DNA of 64,000 nt. It comes from DASVCN01 sp040905665 (GTDB lineage: Bacteria; Deinococcota; Deinococci; Deinococcales; Trueperaceae). Position numbers and translations under genes: made by a program. Each line of letters opens with the position of its first letter. Position 1 is the stretch's first letter. The DNA is taken from positions 44,100 through 108,099 of the forward strand of contig JBBDRD010000028.1 of assembly GCA_040905665.1 (NCBI GenBank), in the 5' to 3' direction. Positions 15,194-24,055 of this stretch are shown here, piece after piece. The notes under the pieces were generated by a model. The model saw only the letters and a program-made list of their open reading frames with translations, made no database searches and was not told the DNA's origin.

Positions 15194-16633
15194 ATGGATG
15201 ACAGTCGAACCGGCCGACGGCGAAGCAACTTCTCACTACTCACCAGGCTCGTTCCGCCGCTCTTGCTAATCCCATTCTTCACCGTGGTACTTGCCCAGGG
15301 TGGTGAGGTCGCTTCCGTGGGGTTTGGACAGATAGCCCTGTTGGTGGTGCTGCTGGGCCTCTCCGGCCTCATGTCGGGGTCCGAGACCGCCCTGACCGCA
15401 CTTGGTGAGTGGAAGATCCGGCAGATTCGCGAGGAGGGCCGAGATCCCAGCGGCGTCTTCGCAATGCTCGAGCGCGATCCCACTCGCTTCATCACCACTC
15501 TGTTGATCGGCAACAACGTCGTCAACATCGCCGCCACCGCACTGGTCACGCAGATGAGCATCAACCTGTCGCGCTCCTTCGGCTTCTCGGAGTCGCTGGC
15601 TGTGGGCTACGCCACCGGCGTGATGACGCTCCTGGTTCTCGTCTTTGGCGAGATCACGCCCAAGTCCATCGCCGTGCACCACTCGGTCGGCTTCGCGCGA
15701 GCAGTCATTCGTCCGGTATATCTGCTCTCGATCGTGCTCTACCCCTTGGGCCTGTTCTTTACATTCGTGGTGAACGTCATTTTGAGGATGTTGCGGCTGG
15801 AACCCGCCTCGGCTGCGCTGATCACCGAGAACGAGCTGCGCCTGATGCTGCGTAGCGCCGAGGAGTCGGGGGTGATCGAAGCGCAGGAGCAGAAGATGAT
15901 CAGGGGAATCATCGATCTGGAAGAGACTGTCGTGCGCGAAGTGATGACACCACGGGTCGACGTAATCGCCATAGCCGAGGGCGCCACGCTCGGCGAGCTT
16001 CTGCAACTCACTACCGATCACAGGGTGAGTCGTCTGCCGGTCTTCTCCGACACGGTGGACAACATCCGCGGAATCGTGTACGCCCGTGACCTGCTGCCCT
16101 ACCTGGGCCGGCCCGAAGATCTCGCCTCCACCACGGTGAGCGACCTGATCTCCCCGCCTCACTACGTGCCCGAGACGCTCTCGATTCTTGCGCTTCTGCG
16201 CGACATGCGCATTCGAAAGAATCACATAGCCATCGTGGTCGACGAGTTTGGTGGCACCGCCGGCGTGGTGACCCTGGAAGACATCATCGAGGAGATAACC
16301 GGCGAGATCTACGACGAAACCGATATCGAAGAGGACGAGGACATCGTTCACCTGGGTGTTGGCCACTTCCGGATCCTGGGCTCGGCGCACCTCGAGGAGG
16401 TGGCGGCTCAGCTTAAGGTCATCTTCGACGATGAGGGCGAGTACGACACGCTGGCAGGCTTCCTAATCTCGGAGTTCGGTTACATACCGAGCGTAGGCGA
16501 ATCGACGGTCTACAGCGGCGTCCAGTTCACCGTTGACGAGGCTGATGAGCGCCGAGTTCAGCGGGTGCTGACGGCGCCGGAGCCGGCCGAGCCCAAGGCG
16601 GACGAAGTGGTGCGGGTGGACGAGAGCGATTAG
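15194..16633 (+). CDS. CNNM/CBS-pair membrane protein (CorC/HlyC family)
   Basis: The product is 479 residues. ATG at 15194 is preferred; a longer in-frame start lies inside the divergent kinase gene. After a basic N-terminus and a first hydrophobic segment, a CNNM domain (about residues 40-240) has transmembrane helices and the conserved FGEITPKS motif. Two CBS domains follow (REVMTPRVDV start; then the IRKNHIAIVVDEFGGTAGVVTLEDIIEEI signature in sections), then a C-terminal CorC/HlyC domain. Such proteins are linked to magnesium or cobalt export and homeostasis, with CBS domains sensing nucleotides. Monocistronic, convergent with alr. The ion cannot be deduced. Confidence 0.88.
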   Translation: MDDSRTGRRRSNFSLLTRLVPPLLLIPFFTVVLAQGGEVASVGFGQIALLVVLLGLSGLMSGSETALTALGEWKIRQIREEGRDPSGVFAMLERDPTRFITTLLIGNNVVNIAATALVTQMSINLSRSFGFSESLAVGYATGVMTLLVLVFGEITPKSIAVHHSVGFARAVIRPVYLLSIVLYPLGLFFTFVVNVILRMLRLEPASAALITENELRLMLRSAEESGVIEAQEQKMIRGIIDLEETVVREVMTPRVDVIAIAEGATLGELLQLTTDHRVSRLPVFSDTVDNIRGIVYARDLLPYLGRPEDLASTTVSDLISPPHYVPETLSILALLRDMRIRKNHIAIVVDEFGGTAGVVTLEDIIEEITGEIYDETDIEEDEDIVHLGVGHFRILGSAHLEEVAAQLKVIFDDEGEYDTLAGFLISEFGYIPSVGESTVYSGVQFTVDEADERRVQRVLTAPEPAEPKADEVVRVDESD

Positions 16634-16680
16634 CGTCACATTTTGCACCTTCTGTTTTCCGGCTGAGGCTATGAAGCCAA

Positions 16681-17772
16681 TCAATCGCTGTAGACCCGCT
16701 CGACTCGGGGGGAGACCGAGGTAAGCATTTCGTAGGAGATGGTCTCGGCCAGCTTGCCGAGCTCTGCTGCAGTCGGTCCCTTGGGGCCCAACAGTGTTAC
16801 GCGGTCACCGGGGCTTACTTCCAGATCACCCACGTCCAGCATCAGTTGATCCATGCAGATGCGGCCCGCCACCGGAACCCGTGAGCCGTGCAGCGTCGCC
16901 CAGCCGCGGTTCCCGAGCAACCGTGGGTAGCCGTCGGCGTAACCGAAGCGAACTGTAGCGATGGTTGTGTCACGTGGCGCTCGCCAGGTCGCCCCGTACG
17001 AAACAGGCGTCCCCTCACGAACCCGTTTGAGGAATGTCACGGGAGCGGTAATTGTCATTACCGGCGTCAGGCCGGGCTCGTGCCCAGCGAGGGCGTAGCC
17101 CGGGGGGTAGCCGTAAAGGGCAATGCCGGGTCGCACCAGTTCGTAGTGGGCGGCGGGGTAGGCGAGCAGGCCGGCGGAATTGCAGGCGTGGGCCACCGGC
17201 GCCACTATTCCCTCACGCTCGAGGGTCGCCAGAAAGCCCTCGAAACTGGAAATCTGCGCCTCGGTGAACGTTCGATCCGCTTCATCAGCCTTGGCGAAGT
17301 GGGTCCACACCCCCTCGAGCTCGACCAGGGGATCGTTATCGACCTCGCGTGCCAGCTTGAGCGCCCCGTCGGGCGGATAGCCCAAGCGACCCATGCCGGT
17401 ATCCGCTTTCAGGTGAACACGCGACCTGCCCGGCGCGCCGCTACGCCTGATCGCCTCTAACGACTCCACGTTGGCTATGGTGAGGATCACGTCGGCCTCT
17501 ACGAGTTCAGCTATGCCGCCGCCGAAGGCGGGGCCAAACAGGAGTACCTCGCCCCGCACTCCGTCACGACGCAGCTCGAGAGCCTCGGCCGGCGTAGCGA
17601 CACCGAACCAGCTCACTCCGCTCGCCTCCAGCGCTCGGGCGACAGGCATTGTGCCGTGCCCATAAGCGCCGGCCTTCACGGCAGCCAAAACTTGGCAGCC
17701 GCCACCAAGCCGGGTTCGCAGCAGTTCGAGGTTATGGCGCAGGACAGCGAGATCGATGTGGGCGACAGGCAT
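16681..17772 (-). CDS. alr: Alanine racemase
   Basis: Alr interconverts L- and D-alanine with pyridoxal phosphate, supplying D-Ala for peptidoglycan. The 363-residue length is normal. The PLP lysine is K33 in AAVKAGAYGHG (usual AYGHG signature intact). The Tyr of the second active-site half lies in the PVSYGATW segment, and GYADGYPR and AGRICMDQLMLDV are family signatures. The enzyme is a dimer with active sites shared between subunits. ATG at 17772 lies 5-7 nt after a GATAATCT box, so it is probably leaderless. The next upstream gene on the same strand ends 40 nt away. Confidence 0.94.
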   Translation of the reverse strand: MPVAHIDLAVLRHNLELLRTRLGGGCQVLAAVKAGAYGHGTMPVARALEASGVSWFGVATPAEALELRRDGVRGEVLLFGPAFGGGIAELVEADVILTIANVESLEAIRRSGAPGRSRVHLKADTGMGRLGYPPDGALKLAREVDNDPLVELEGVWTHFAKADEADRTFTEAQISSFEGFLATLEREGIVAPVAHACNSAGLLAYPAAHYELVRPGIALYGYPPGYALAGHEPGLTPVMTITAPVTFLKRVREGTPVSYGATWRAPRDTTIATVRFGYADGYPRLLGNRGWATLHGSRVPVAGRICMDQLMLDVGDLEVSPGDRVTLLGPKGPTAAELGKLAETISYEMLTSVSPRVERVYSD

Positions 17773-17777
17773 GACCG

Positions 17778-17785
17778 AGATTATC
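17778..17785 (-). promoter_or_regulatory. -10 box of alr
   Basis: On the minus strand GATAATCT contains two overlapping TANNNT-like hexamers that end 5 or 7 nt before the ATG, without a ribosome binding site. Confidence 0.5.
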
Positions 17786-17812
17786 GCGTGGGCGAAGCGG
17801 AAGGTTCAGAGC

Positions 17813-19012
17813 TCAATGCGATGAGCGACCCGCCCGCCGCTCGACGGACTTCAGCAGGCTGGAAGCGGCCAGCGTGAGGCCAATGTAGAGCAGGGCCACC
17901 GAGTTGAAGGCGGGGAAGTACTCGAAGGTGTCGGCGGCGAACTCGCGGGTTCTCTGGGTGATCTCGCGTAGCGACAGTAGCGAGAGCAGCGAAGTGTCCT
18001 TGAGCATGGCGATGAATTCGTTACCGAGCGGCGGAATTACGATGCGCAGGGCCTGGGGCAGCACGATATAGCGAGCGGTCTGCCAGCCGGAGAGGCCAAG
18101 CGAGCGAGCGGCCTCTTTCTGACCACGGCCGACTGCCTGGATTCCTGCCCGGAATATCTCGGCCATGTAGGCGGCATAACCCAGTCCGATGGCGATGATT
18201 CCGCGGCTGAGTCGGGACGGTTCCAGGAACCCGCCGCTGAAGTCTCTTACCGCGCCCTGGATGGGGAAGCCGATGTAGAGGATGATCACCAGCATTGGTA
18301 TGCCTCGGATCATGTCGACATACAGCTCGGCGAAGATCGCCAGGGGATGGTTTCCGCTCTGCCAACCGGCGAAGGTGAGCATGAGGACTATCCCCGAGAA
18401 GACAGCCAGCGCGAGTCCGGGACCTTTTGCCGATGGCGGGAGGAAGCTTGTTTCCCATAAGACAGGGGCACCGGGTGGAGCGCTTGCGGCCGGCAAGAAG
18501 GCGGCGCCAACCACGCCCGACTCCAGCCTCTGCAGGGCGCCCTCGACGTCGACCACGGACCGGATGTTGCGGGGCTCCGCCCCCTGAACGTAGCGCCCAC
18601 GTTGGATCGTTTCACTTCTGGCTTGCGGCGTACCCTGAATGATCGCCACTAGTCCGTCGGGCTGCCCGACGAGCAGGTAGTCCACCTGTGGCCGGGTGAG
18701 GTAATAGACGCCGGCGCCGGCCAGCAGCAGTGCCAGGATCAGGAACACCGAAAGCGTCATCCGCCCCGACCGCAGTAGCAGCAGTCCCGCAAGACCCAAC
18801 CCCAGGACGGCCGCCAGCAGGTAGGCGATCACTGTCACCTGAACCGTCGTCCACAAGCCAGGCGCAATGAACGTGAACGCTGCCCGGTAATCGTCGACCG
18901 TGACGAACAGGTAGACGGTGAGCGGTACGGCGAAAAGAAGTATCAGGTAGCTGGGGCGCACCCGTCTGAGCAGACGCCAGCGTTGCGTACCGGAGGGAGG
19001 GGAGTGTGGCAA
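17813..19012 (-). CDS. Polar amino-acid ABC transporter permease with inserted soluble domain
   Basis: The product is 399 residues. TTG at 19012 was chosen because AAGGAG lies 9 nt upstream and a TAGACT -10 box 26 nt upstream. The HisM/GlnP-type core is recognisable: a first segment GLWTTVQVTVIAY, and a C-terminal half with MIRGIPMLV and the EAA loop (EIFRAGIQAVGRGQKEAARS, then LGLSGWQTARY), which contacts the ATPase. Between them an extra hydrophobic segment and about 90 soluble residues (about 125-215) are inserted. Part of the insert (DVEGALQRLESGVVGAAFLP) looks like a binding-protein fragment. The periplasmic binding protein is encoded just upstream, beyond a terminator. No ATPase gene is in the window. 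Confidence 0.82.
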   Translation of the reverse strand: MPHSPPSGTQRWRLLRRVRPSYLILLFAVPLTVYLFVTVDDYRAAFTFIAPGLWTTVQVTVIAYLLAAVLGLGLAGLLLLRSGRMTLSVFLILALLLAGAGVYYLTRPQVDYLLVGQPDGLVAIIQGTPQARSETIQRGRYVQGAEPRNIRSVVDVEGALQRLESGVVGAAFLPAASAPPGAPVLWETSFLPPSAKGPGLALAVFSGIVLMLTFAGWQSGNHPLAIFAELYVDMIRGIPMLVIILYIGFPIQGAVRDFSGGFLEPSRLSRGIIAIGLGYAAYMAEIFRAGIQAVGRGQKEAARSLGLSGWQTARYIVLPQALRIVIPPLGNEFIAMLKDTSLLSLLSLREITQRTREFAADTFEYFPAFNSVALLYIGLTLAASSLLKSVERRAGRSSH

Positions 19013-19037
19013 CGGGATCGGCTCCTTCGTGAAAGCG

Positions 19038-19043
19038 AGTCTA
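19038..19043 (-). promoter_or_regulatory. -10 box of the amino-acid permease gene
   Basis: TAGACT on the minus strand lies 25 nt before the TTG start. With AAGGAG between, this would be a leadered transcript separate from that of the binding protein. Confidence 0.45.
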
Positions 19044-19123
19044 TCGCACCGCTGTTGCGTGGTCGCCAGTGCCCGCCGCTGCTCAGCCGCTGCCCGCCGG
19101 TGCCCACGCCGCTGCACCAAGTG

Positions 19124-19149
19124 AAGAGGCCCGGGAAGACCCGGGCCTC
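19124..19149 (-). terminator. Terminator between binding protein and permease genes
   Basis: A perfect 11-bp inverted repeat (AGAGGCCCGGG / CCCGGGCCTCT) with a 4-nt loop, 20 nt after the binding-protein stop. Such partial terminators commonly keep binding protein in excess over permease. Confidence 0.75.
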
Positions 19150-19168
19150 TGGCGTCAGTACGCTTTGA

Positions 19169-19915
19169 TCAGTTGCTGCCGCTGAACCACTTGTTGATGA
19201 GCTCATCGAGAGTGCCGTCGGCCTGAATTGCCTCGATTCCCGCATTGAGCGCGTCGACCAGTTCATCGCCCTCTTGCACGGCAAAGCCGAGCTTGTCACC
19301 GGACTCCACGTCGCGAACGGTAACGGCCAATTCACCGGCGTACTGCTGAACGAAGGCATCGGCGGTTACGTCGTCGATCGCCACTCCATCGACGTCACCA
19401 TTGAGCAGACCCTGCACAGCCGCGTTGAAGTCGTCGTAGAGCCGTACCCGGTCGCGGCCCACCAGCTGCTCGGCGGTTGCCGCGTTCGTCGTGCCGGTCT
19501 GGGCGCCCAGGACCAAATCGCCCTCGGTGAAGTCGTCCAGAGTGAGGTCCTCGTCCTCGACCCGGACAGCGATCGCCTGATCCACCTCGAAGTAGGGGAT
19601 GGTGAAATCGACTACCTGGTCGCGTTCCTCGGTGATGGTTACTCCCGAGGCCACCATGTCGAACTCACCCGCGGCGAGAGCTGGGAAGATACCGTCCCAG
19701 GCAGTCGTCTGAAAATCCGCCACGCAGTTGGCCTTCTCGCACACGGCGTTCACCACGTCGACATCGAAGCCGACGATTTCGCCCTGCTCATTCACGGTTT
19801 CGAAGGGCGGATAGGTGGTGTCGGAACCCACCGTGACGGTGCGTCCCCCCAGGTCGGTTGTTTGTGCCAGTGCGAACCCGGCAAGGATTGTCAGAGCGAT
19901 CAGCAGTCTTGACAT
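19169..19915 (-). CDS. Polar amino-acid ABC transporter substrate-binding protein
   Basis: The product is 248 residues, with a signal peptide of about 17 residues ending ALA-Q and no lipobox Cys. ATG at 19915 has GGAGG about 4-5 nt upstream; a longer in-frame start lacks these marks. The SBP family 3 pattern is clear: VGSDTTYPPFETVNE at the start, GFDVDVVNAVCEKANC, WDGIFPALAAGEFDMV, the ITEERDQVVDFTIPYFE hinge, VLGAQTGTTNA and a C-terminal LDELINKWF. The ligand is probably a polar amino acid, unspecified. There are two Cys in the VCEKANC region. The permease lies downstream. Confidence 0.92.
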   Translation of the reverse strand: MSRLLIALTILAGFALAQTTDLGGRTVTVGSDTTYPPFETVNEQGEIVGFDVDVVNAVCEKANCVADFQTTAWDGIFPALAAGEFDMVASGVTITEERDQVVDFTIPYFEVDQAIAVRVEDEDLTLDDFTEGDLVLGAQTGTTNAATAEQLVGRDRVRLYDDFNAAVQGLLNGDVDGVAIDDVTADAFVQQYAGELAVTVRDVESGDKLGFAVQEGDELVDALNAGIEAIQADGTLDELINKWFSGSN

Positions 19916-20050
19916 ACAGCCTCCAGAACTGAAGTGAATTATCGCAAGCTTATCCGATCGCGTTCCCCACGACAAGCTCTTGCCCTGGCCGGCCCTTGAT
20001 GAAGGGCGCGAATAGTAAACGCGAACTGTGAGAGTGCGAGCCGGCTAGCT

Positions 20051-21577
20051 TCACTCCCCACTTCGATCTTCGCCCACCTTCGCTCCCAAATCCTTCTTTC
20101 TACGCCGCACAAGGTCCCACAGGCACAGCGCCAACGCCAGGGCCACGCCGATCTGGACCACCAAGAGCATGTCCTGTAGACCGGCCACCTGCACTGCAGC
20201 AGGTGCGGCGGTGGCTTCGGCGGATGTCCCGCCCGGGAGGTCGACGACGTTCCCCGTTCCGGCCGCGGTTGCTGAACGGGCGGCCACCCTGCCTGCCCAG
20301 ACGCTTCCCAGCAGTGCGATTCCTGCCGTTTGCCCCAGTGCGCGAGTGAGCGCCAGAAGCCCGCCGGCGACCCCCGACCGATGCCTGGGCGCCGAGCCCA
20401 TTATCGCGCTGTTGTTGGGCGTCTGAAAGGTGCCCATGCCCAAGCCCAGCGGCAGGAACCGAAGAATGAAGCCAAGTGCGCTGGTATGCACATTAAGGGT
20501 GCCTATCAGTAAGTAACCGAGGAGAATGAAGATCAGTCCTGCTACCGTGATCGGCCGTTCGCCGTAGCGGTCTGCCAGCAGTCCGGCCAGCGGTGCGGTG
20601 ATGACTAGCAAGACCGGTGTGACCGACATGAGTAGCCCAACCTGTGCCGGCGGGTAACCCAGCACATTCTCCAGGTAGAAGGGCATGAGGAAGATGGTCC
20701 CAGCGATCGCTACGAAGGTAATGAAGCCCGATACCAGTCCGACCGTGAGCGTAGGGTTGGCGAAAAGCTCCAGCGCCAGTAGCGGCTGTTCGATGCGCCG
20801 CTCGAGCCGCAGGAAGGCGTTCAAACCCACAATGCTAACCGCGAACAGGCCCAGCACCCACCAGTCGGAAAAGCCGCGCGACTGGCCCACGGTTAGCGCC
20901 AGCGAGAACGCCAGCAGCGTCACGAAGAGCAGTCCGGCGCCGACAAGGTCGAAACGCTGCGGTTCGCCGCGGCCGTAAGCCGGGACGTAACGTATCGCCA
21001 GAGCCGCCCCCAGGAGTCCAACCGGCACGCCCGACAGGAACACCCACGACCAACCGAGAGCATCGACCAGGAAACCGCCCAGGGTTGGACCGATGACCAC
21101 TCCGGTGGAGAGTACGGCGCCGGTGACACCGATCGCCCTGCCGCGCTCCTCGGGAGCGAAGACGTCTGTGACGATCGCCAGCCCGATGGCGGTGAGGATG
21201 GCCGAACCGACGCCTTGAATGGCGCGGAGTACGATGAGAGCTTCGATCGTCGGCGCCAGGCCGCAGAGTAGCGACCCAAGCCCGTAAACTCCGAAGCCGG
21301 CAAGGAAGATCGTCTTTTTCCCCAACATATCCGCCAGGCGTCCGATTACCGGTAGCAGCACGCTAGTGGAGAGCAGGTAGGCGAGAACGACCCACTGGAC
21401 GGTCGGGAAGGTGGTGTCGAAGGTGTCCACCAGCGAAGGCAGGGCGACGTTGACGCTGGTAGCCATCACCGTGGCGGCGAACGCGCCAATCGCAGCTGCA
21501 CTTAGAACCAACCAGCGCCTGGGGCTACTGCTCAGCTGAACGTGAGGCTCCTCCGGCTGCATGGCACGCCTGTTCAC
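20051..21577 (-). CDS. MFS drug:H+ antiporter, DHA2 family (14 TM)
   Basis: The product is 508 residues with about 14 hydrophobic segments, the EmrB/QacA type. The N-terminal half shows SVNVALPSLVDTF (DHA2 first-helix motif), the loop 2-3 motif GRLADMLGKKTIF, motif C-like GVVIGPTLGGFLVD in helix 5, and PEERGRAIGV. It likely exports drugs or other amphiphiles with the proton gradient. GTG at 21577 is used; an in-frame ATG at 21562 is equally possible, as neither has a strong ribosome binding site. It is divergent from recG and monocistronic. Confidence 0.88.
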   Translation of the reverse strand: MNRRAMQPEEPHVQLSSSPRRWLVLSAAAIGAFAATVMATSVNVALPSLVDTFDTTFPTVQWVVLAYLLSTSVLLPVIGRLADMLGKKTIFLAGFGVYGLGSLLCGLAPTIEALIVLRAIQGVGSAILTAIGLAIVTDVFAPEERGRAIGVTGAVLSTGVVIGPTLGGFLVDALGWSWVFLSGVPVGLLGAALAIRYVPAYGRGEPQRFDLVGAGLLFVTLLAFSLALTVGQSRGFSDWWVLGLFAVSIVGLNAFLRLERRIEQPLLALELFANPTLTVGLVSGFITFVAIAGTIFLMPFYLENVLGYPPAQVGLLMSVTPVLLVITAPLAGLLADRYGERPITVAGLIFILLGYLLIGTLNVHTSALGFILRFLPLGLGMGTFQTPNNSAIMGSAPRHRSGVAGGLLALTRALGQTAGIALLGSVWAGRVAARSATAAGTGNVVDLPGGTSAEATAAPAAVQVAGLQDMLLVVQIGVALALALCLWDLVRRRKKDLGAKVGEDRSGE

Positions 21578-21683
21578 CCCGTCAAGGAATCCACTTCGGG
21601 CCGGTACACCCGGCTATCAGACCACATACCGGCCCCTCGTTCCCTTGCAGATGGGCGGTGCCGCCAAACTGGCGGCCGCAGGG

Positions 21684-21689
21684 TAGACT
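21684..21689 (+). promoter_or_regulatory. -10 box of recG
   Basis: TAGACT ends 6 nt before the GTG at 21696, with no Shine-Dalgarno sequence between. Likely leaderless. No clear -35. Confidence 0.6.
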
Positions 21690-21695
21690 CGGAGT

Positions 21696-24032
21696 GTGGC
21701 CACCGTAGGCGAATTGCGTGAGCGGCTGCGAAAGCCGCTCCAGGTGGAGCTGAGCGGCGGTTGCTTGGACACCACCGTCGTAGGTGGGCTCGAGAAGCTG
21801 GTGGCTACCGTCGGCCGTCCTTTCGCCGACATCAACGAGCTGATAGACGGTTACTCGCAGTTGGAGCCGGCCGAGCGCGAACAGAGGGTGACGAAAGCGC
21901 TCGAGCTGCTCACGGTGAAGAGTGCCGCGAACGAAGACGGGCCCACATCCAACGCCGCGGTTGCGGCAGTTCTGCTACAACCGGGACAGCTCGACGAAGA
22001 GATCGACCGCTCCCTGCTCGACCTGGGCCAACAGGCCGCCAAGAAGCTAAGTGCCGTCGGAATCGTGGACTACCGGGACCTGCTCTTCCACCTGCCCCGC
22101 CGTTACGAGGATCGTCGGACACTCCCCAACTTCGGTGCGCTCGTAGACGAGTCGCAGGCCACCGTGTTGGGCACCGTCATGAGCCGCAAGGGCAGCAAGA
22201 GCCGGCGGGGGATGGCCCTGTTGCGCGCCTCGCTGGAGGACACACGTGGAGAGCGTCTGACGGCGGTGTGGTTCAACCAGCCATGGCTCGAGAAGCAGCT
22301 CTTTCCGGGGCAGCGACTGATACTTACCGGCAAGGTCAAGGTGCGGGGGCGGCAACGGGAGCTGGCGGTTCAGCACATGGAGATCGACGACGATTCCGAC
22401 TCGCTCTCGACCGGCAGGATCGTCGCCATCTACCCCTCGACTCAGGGCTTGTCCCAGGCGTACCTGCGGCGCGCCGAGCATCGTCTCCTTTCGGCGCTCT
22501 CTACCTTGCCCGATCACCTTCCCCGTAGCGTGCTGGAAAGGTTCGAGCTGGTTCCGCTAGACCGGGCCCTACGGGAGATCCACTTACCCGAATCGGAAGT
22601 GGCGCTCGCGAGTGCGACCCGAAGGCTCAAGTTCGACGAGTTCCTCTTCCTTGAACTACGGGTGCTCCTCAATCGCGACGCTAACGTCGTGGGGAAGCCC
22701 ATCGGGGCCAAGGATGGCTTGGCAGAGTTCGAAGCAAGCCTGCCGTTCGCCTTCACCGATGCTCAGCGCTGCGTGCTCCAAGAGATCTTGGCGGACATGG
22801 CCAGCGGCCGGCAGATGGCCCGCCTGTTACAGGGCGACGTGGGCTCGGGGAAGACCGCGGTGGCGGCGGCGGCCGTTTTCGCCGCCGCCCGTAGCGGCTA
22901 CCAGTCGGCGTTCATGGCGCCGACCGAGATCCTGGCGCGGCAGCACTTCCTCAACCTGAGGGAGTACCTCTACCCTCTGGGCATTTCCACCGAGTTGCTG
23001 TTGGGCACGATGACCGCCGGCGGTCGCCGCTCGGCTCGTGGGCGACTCGCGTCGGGCGAGGCGGCGCTGGCAGTGGGTACTCATGCGCTCATCCAGGAGG
23101 GGGTGAGCTTCGAGCGGCTGGGGCTTGCCGTAATCGACGAGGAGCACCGCTTTGGAGTCGAGCAGCGAAGGAAGCTGCTTCAAGGAGCGCCACACGTGCT
23201 GGTAATGAGTGCGACCCCGATTCCGCGCTCGTTGGCGCTCACCTACTACGGCGACCTCGAGCTTTCGGTCATCAACCAGCTGCCCCCAGGACGAAAACCG
23301 ATCACCACTCGGATGTTCGATGCGAAGCGCCGTAGCGAGGTTTACGGCCACCTCACGGAGGAGATCCGCAAGGGCCGCCAGGCCTTCCTTGTCACGCCCC
23401 TCATAGAAGAGAGCGAGGCGCTCGAGCAGATCGTCTCGACCACTCAGATGTTCGAAGACCTCAAGATGCTGCTGCCCCAAGATGTGCGCCTGGAGATGCT
23501 CCACGGGCGAATGTCGGGCGCTCAGAAGGATGAGACCATGGAGCGCTTCCGGCGGCACGAATTCGACCTGCTGGTAGCAACGACCGTCATCGAGGTGGGC
23601 GTCGATATCCCCAACGCATCATTGATGGTGATCGAGAACGCCGAGCGCTTCGGCCTCTCGCAACTCCACCAGCTGCGGGGCCGGGTGGGACGCGGTGTAC
23701 ACGAGAGCAGCTGCATCCTGGTAGCCGGGGACCGCTCGCGCAAGACGCAAAAGCGGCTCGAAGTGATAGTCAGAAGCAGTGATGGATTCGAGATCGCCGA
23801 GAAGGACTTGGAGCTGCGCGGGCCGGGCGACCTGCGCGGGACGAGACAATCGGGACTCCCCGAGCTGGTCCTGGGTGACCTGGCGAGCGATGGCGACCTA
23901 ATCGAACGCGCCCGCGAGCTGGCGAAGCAGATGCTCGAGGCCGATCCGCATCTCGACGCCGTCTGGGCGAAGCGCCTGAAGGAGGAGTTGCAGCGCCGAA
24001 CCCGGGCCGTTGGCTTCCGGCAGGTCATCTGA
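21696..24032 (+). CDS. recG: ATP-dependent DNA helicase RecG
   Basis: RecG remodels stalled replication forks and branch-migrates Holliday junctions. The 778-residue protein is about 85 residues longer than E. coli RecG, because a helical N-terminal extension precedes the wedge domain, as in Deinococcus and Thermotoga RecG. The wedge (OB) domain occupies about 150-260. Walker A GDVGSGKT is at 380-387 and DEEHRFG at about 481. MSATPIPRSLALTYYGD, the GRVGRG box and the RecG-specific DLELRGPGDLRGTRQSG segment follow. The leaderless-type GTG start is supported by the -10 box. The lipoprotein gene follows 23 nt after. Confidence 0.95.
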   Translation: MATVGELRERLRKPLQVELSGGCLDTTVVGGLEKLVATVGRPFADINELIDGYSQLEPAEREQRVTKALELLTVKSAANEDGPTSNAAVAAVLLQPGQLDEEIDRSLLDLGQQAAKKLSAVGIVDYRDLLFHLPRRYEDRRTLPNFGALVDESQATVLGTVMSRKGSKSRRGMALLRASLEDTRGERLTAVWFNQPWLEKQLFPGQRLILTGKVKVRGRQRELAVQHMEIDDDSDSLSTGRIVAIYPSTQGLSQAYLRRAEHRLLSALSTLPDHLPRSVLERFELVPLDRALREIHLPESEVALASATRRLKFDEFLFLELRVLLNRDANVVGKPIGAKDGLAEFEASLPFAFTDAQRCVLQEILADMASGRQMARLLQGDVGSGKTAVAAAAVFAAARSGYQSAFMAPTEILARQHFLNLREYLYPLGISTELLLGTMTAGGRRSARGRLASGEAALAVGTHALIQEGVSFERLGLAVIDEEHRFGVEQRRKLLQGAPHVLVMSATPIPRSLALTYYGDLELSVINQLPPGRKPITTRMFDAKRRSEVYGHLTEEIRKGRQAFLVTPLIEESEALEQIVSTTQMFEDLKMLLPQDVRLEMLHGRMSGAQKDETMERFRRHEFDLLVATTVIEVGVDIPNASLMVIENAERFGLSQLHQLRGRVGRGVHESSCILVAGDRSRKTQKRLEVIVRSSDGFEIAEKDLELRGPGDLRGTRQSGLPELVLGDLASDGDLIERARELAKQMLEADPHLDAVWAKRLKEELQRRTRAVGFRQVI

Positions 24033-24043
24033 TCGCCTTCTGC

Positions 24044-24049
24044 TATGCT
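24044..24049 (+). promoter_or_regulatory. -10 box of the LEA-type lipoprotein gene
   Basis: TATGCT ends 6 nt before the GTG at 24056, in the short recG-lipoprotein gap, and gives a leaderless mRNA independent of recG. Confidence 0.55.
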
Positions 24050-24055
24050 CGGACC

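Noticed and set aside
15266..16390. A 374-codon minus-strand frame inside the CNNM gene
   Set aside because: His/Asp/Gln-rich shadow of the CNNM/CBS gene, with no motif, promoter or ribosome binding site.
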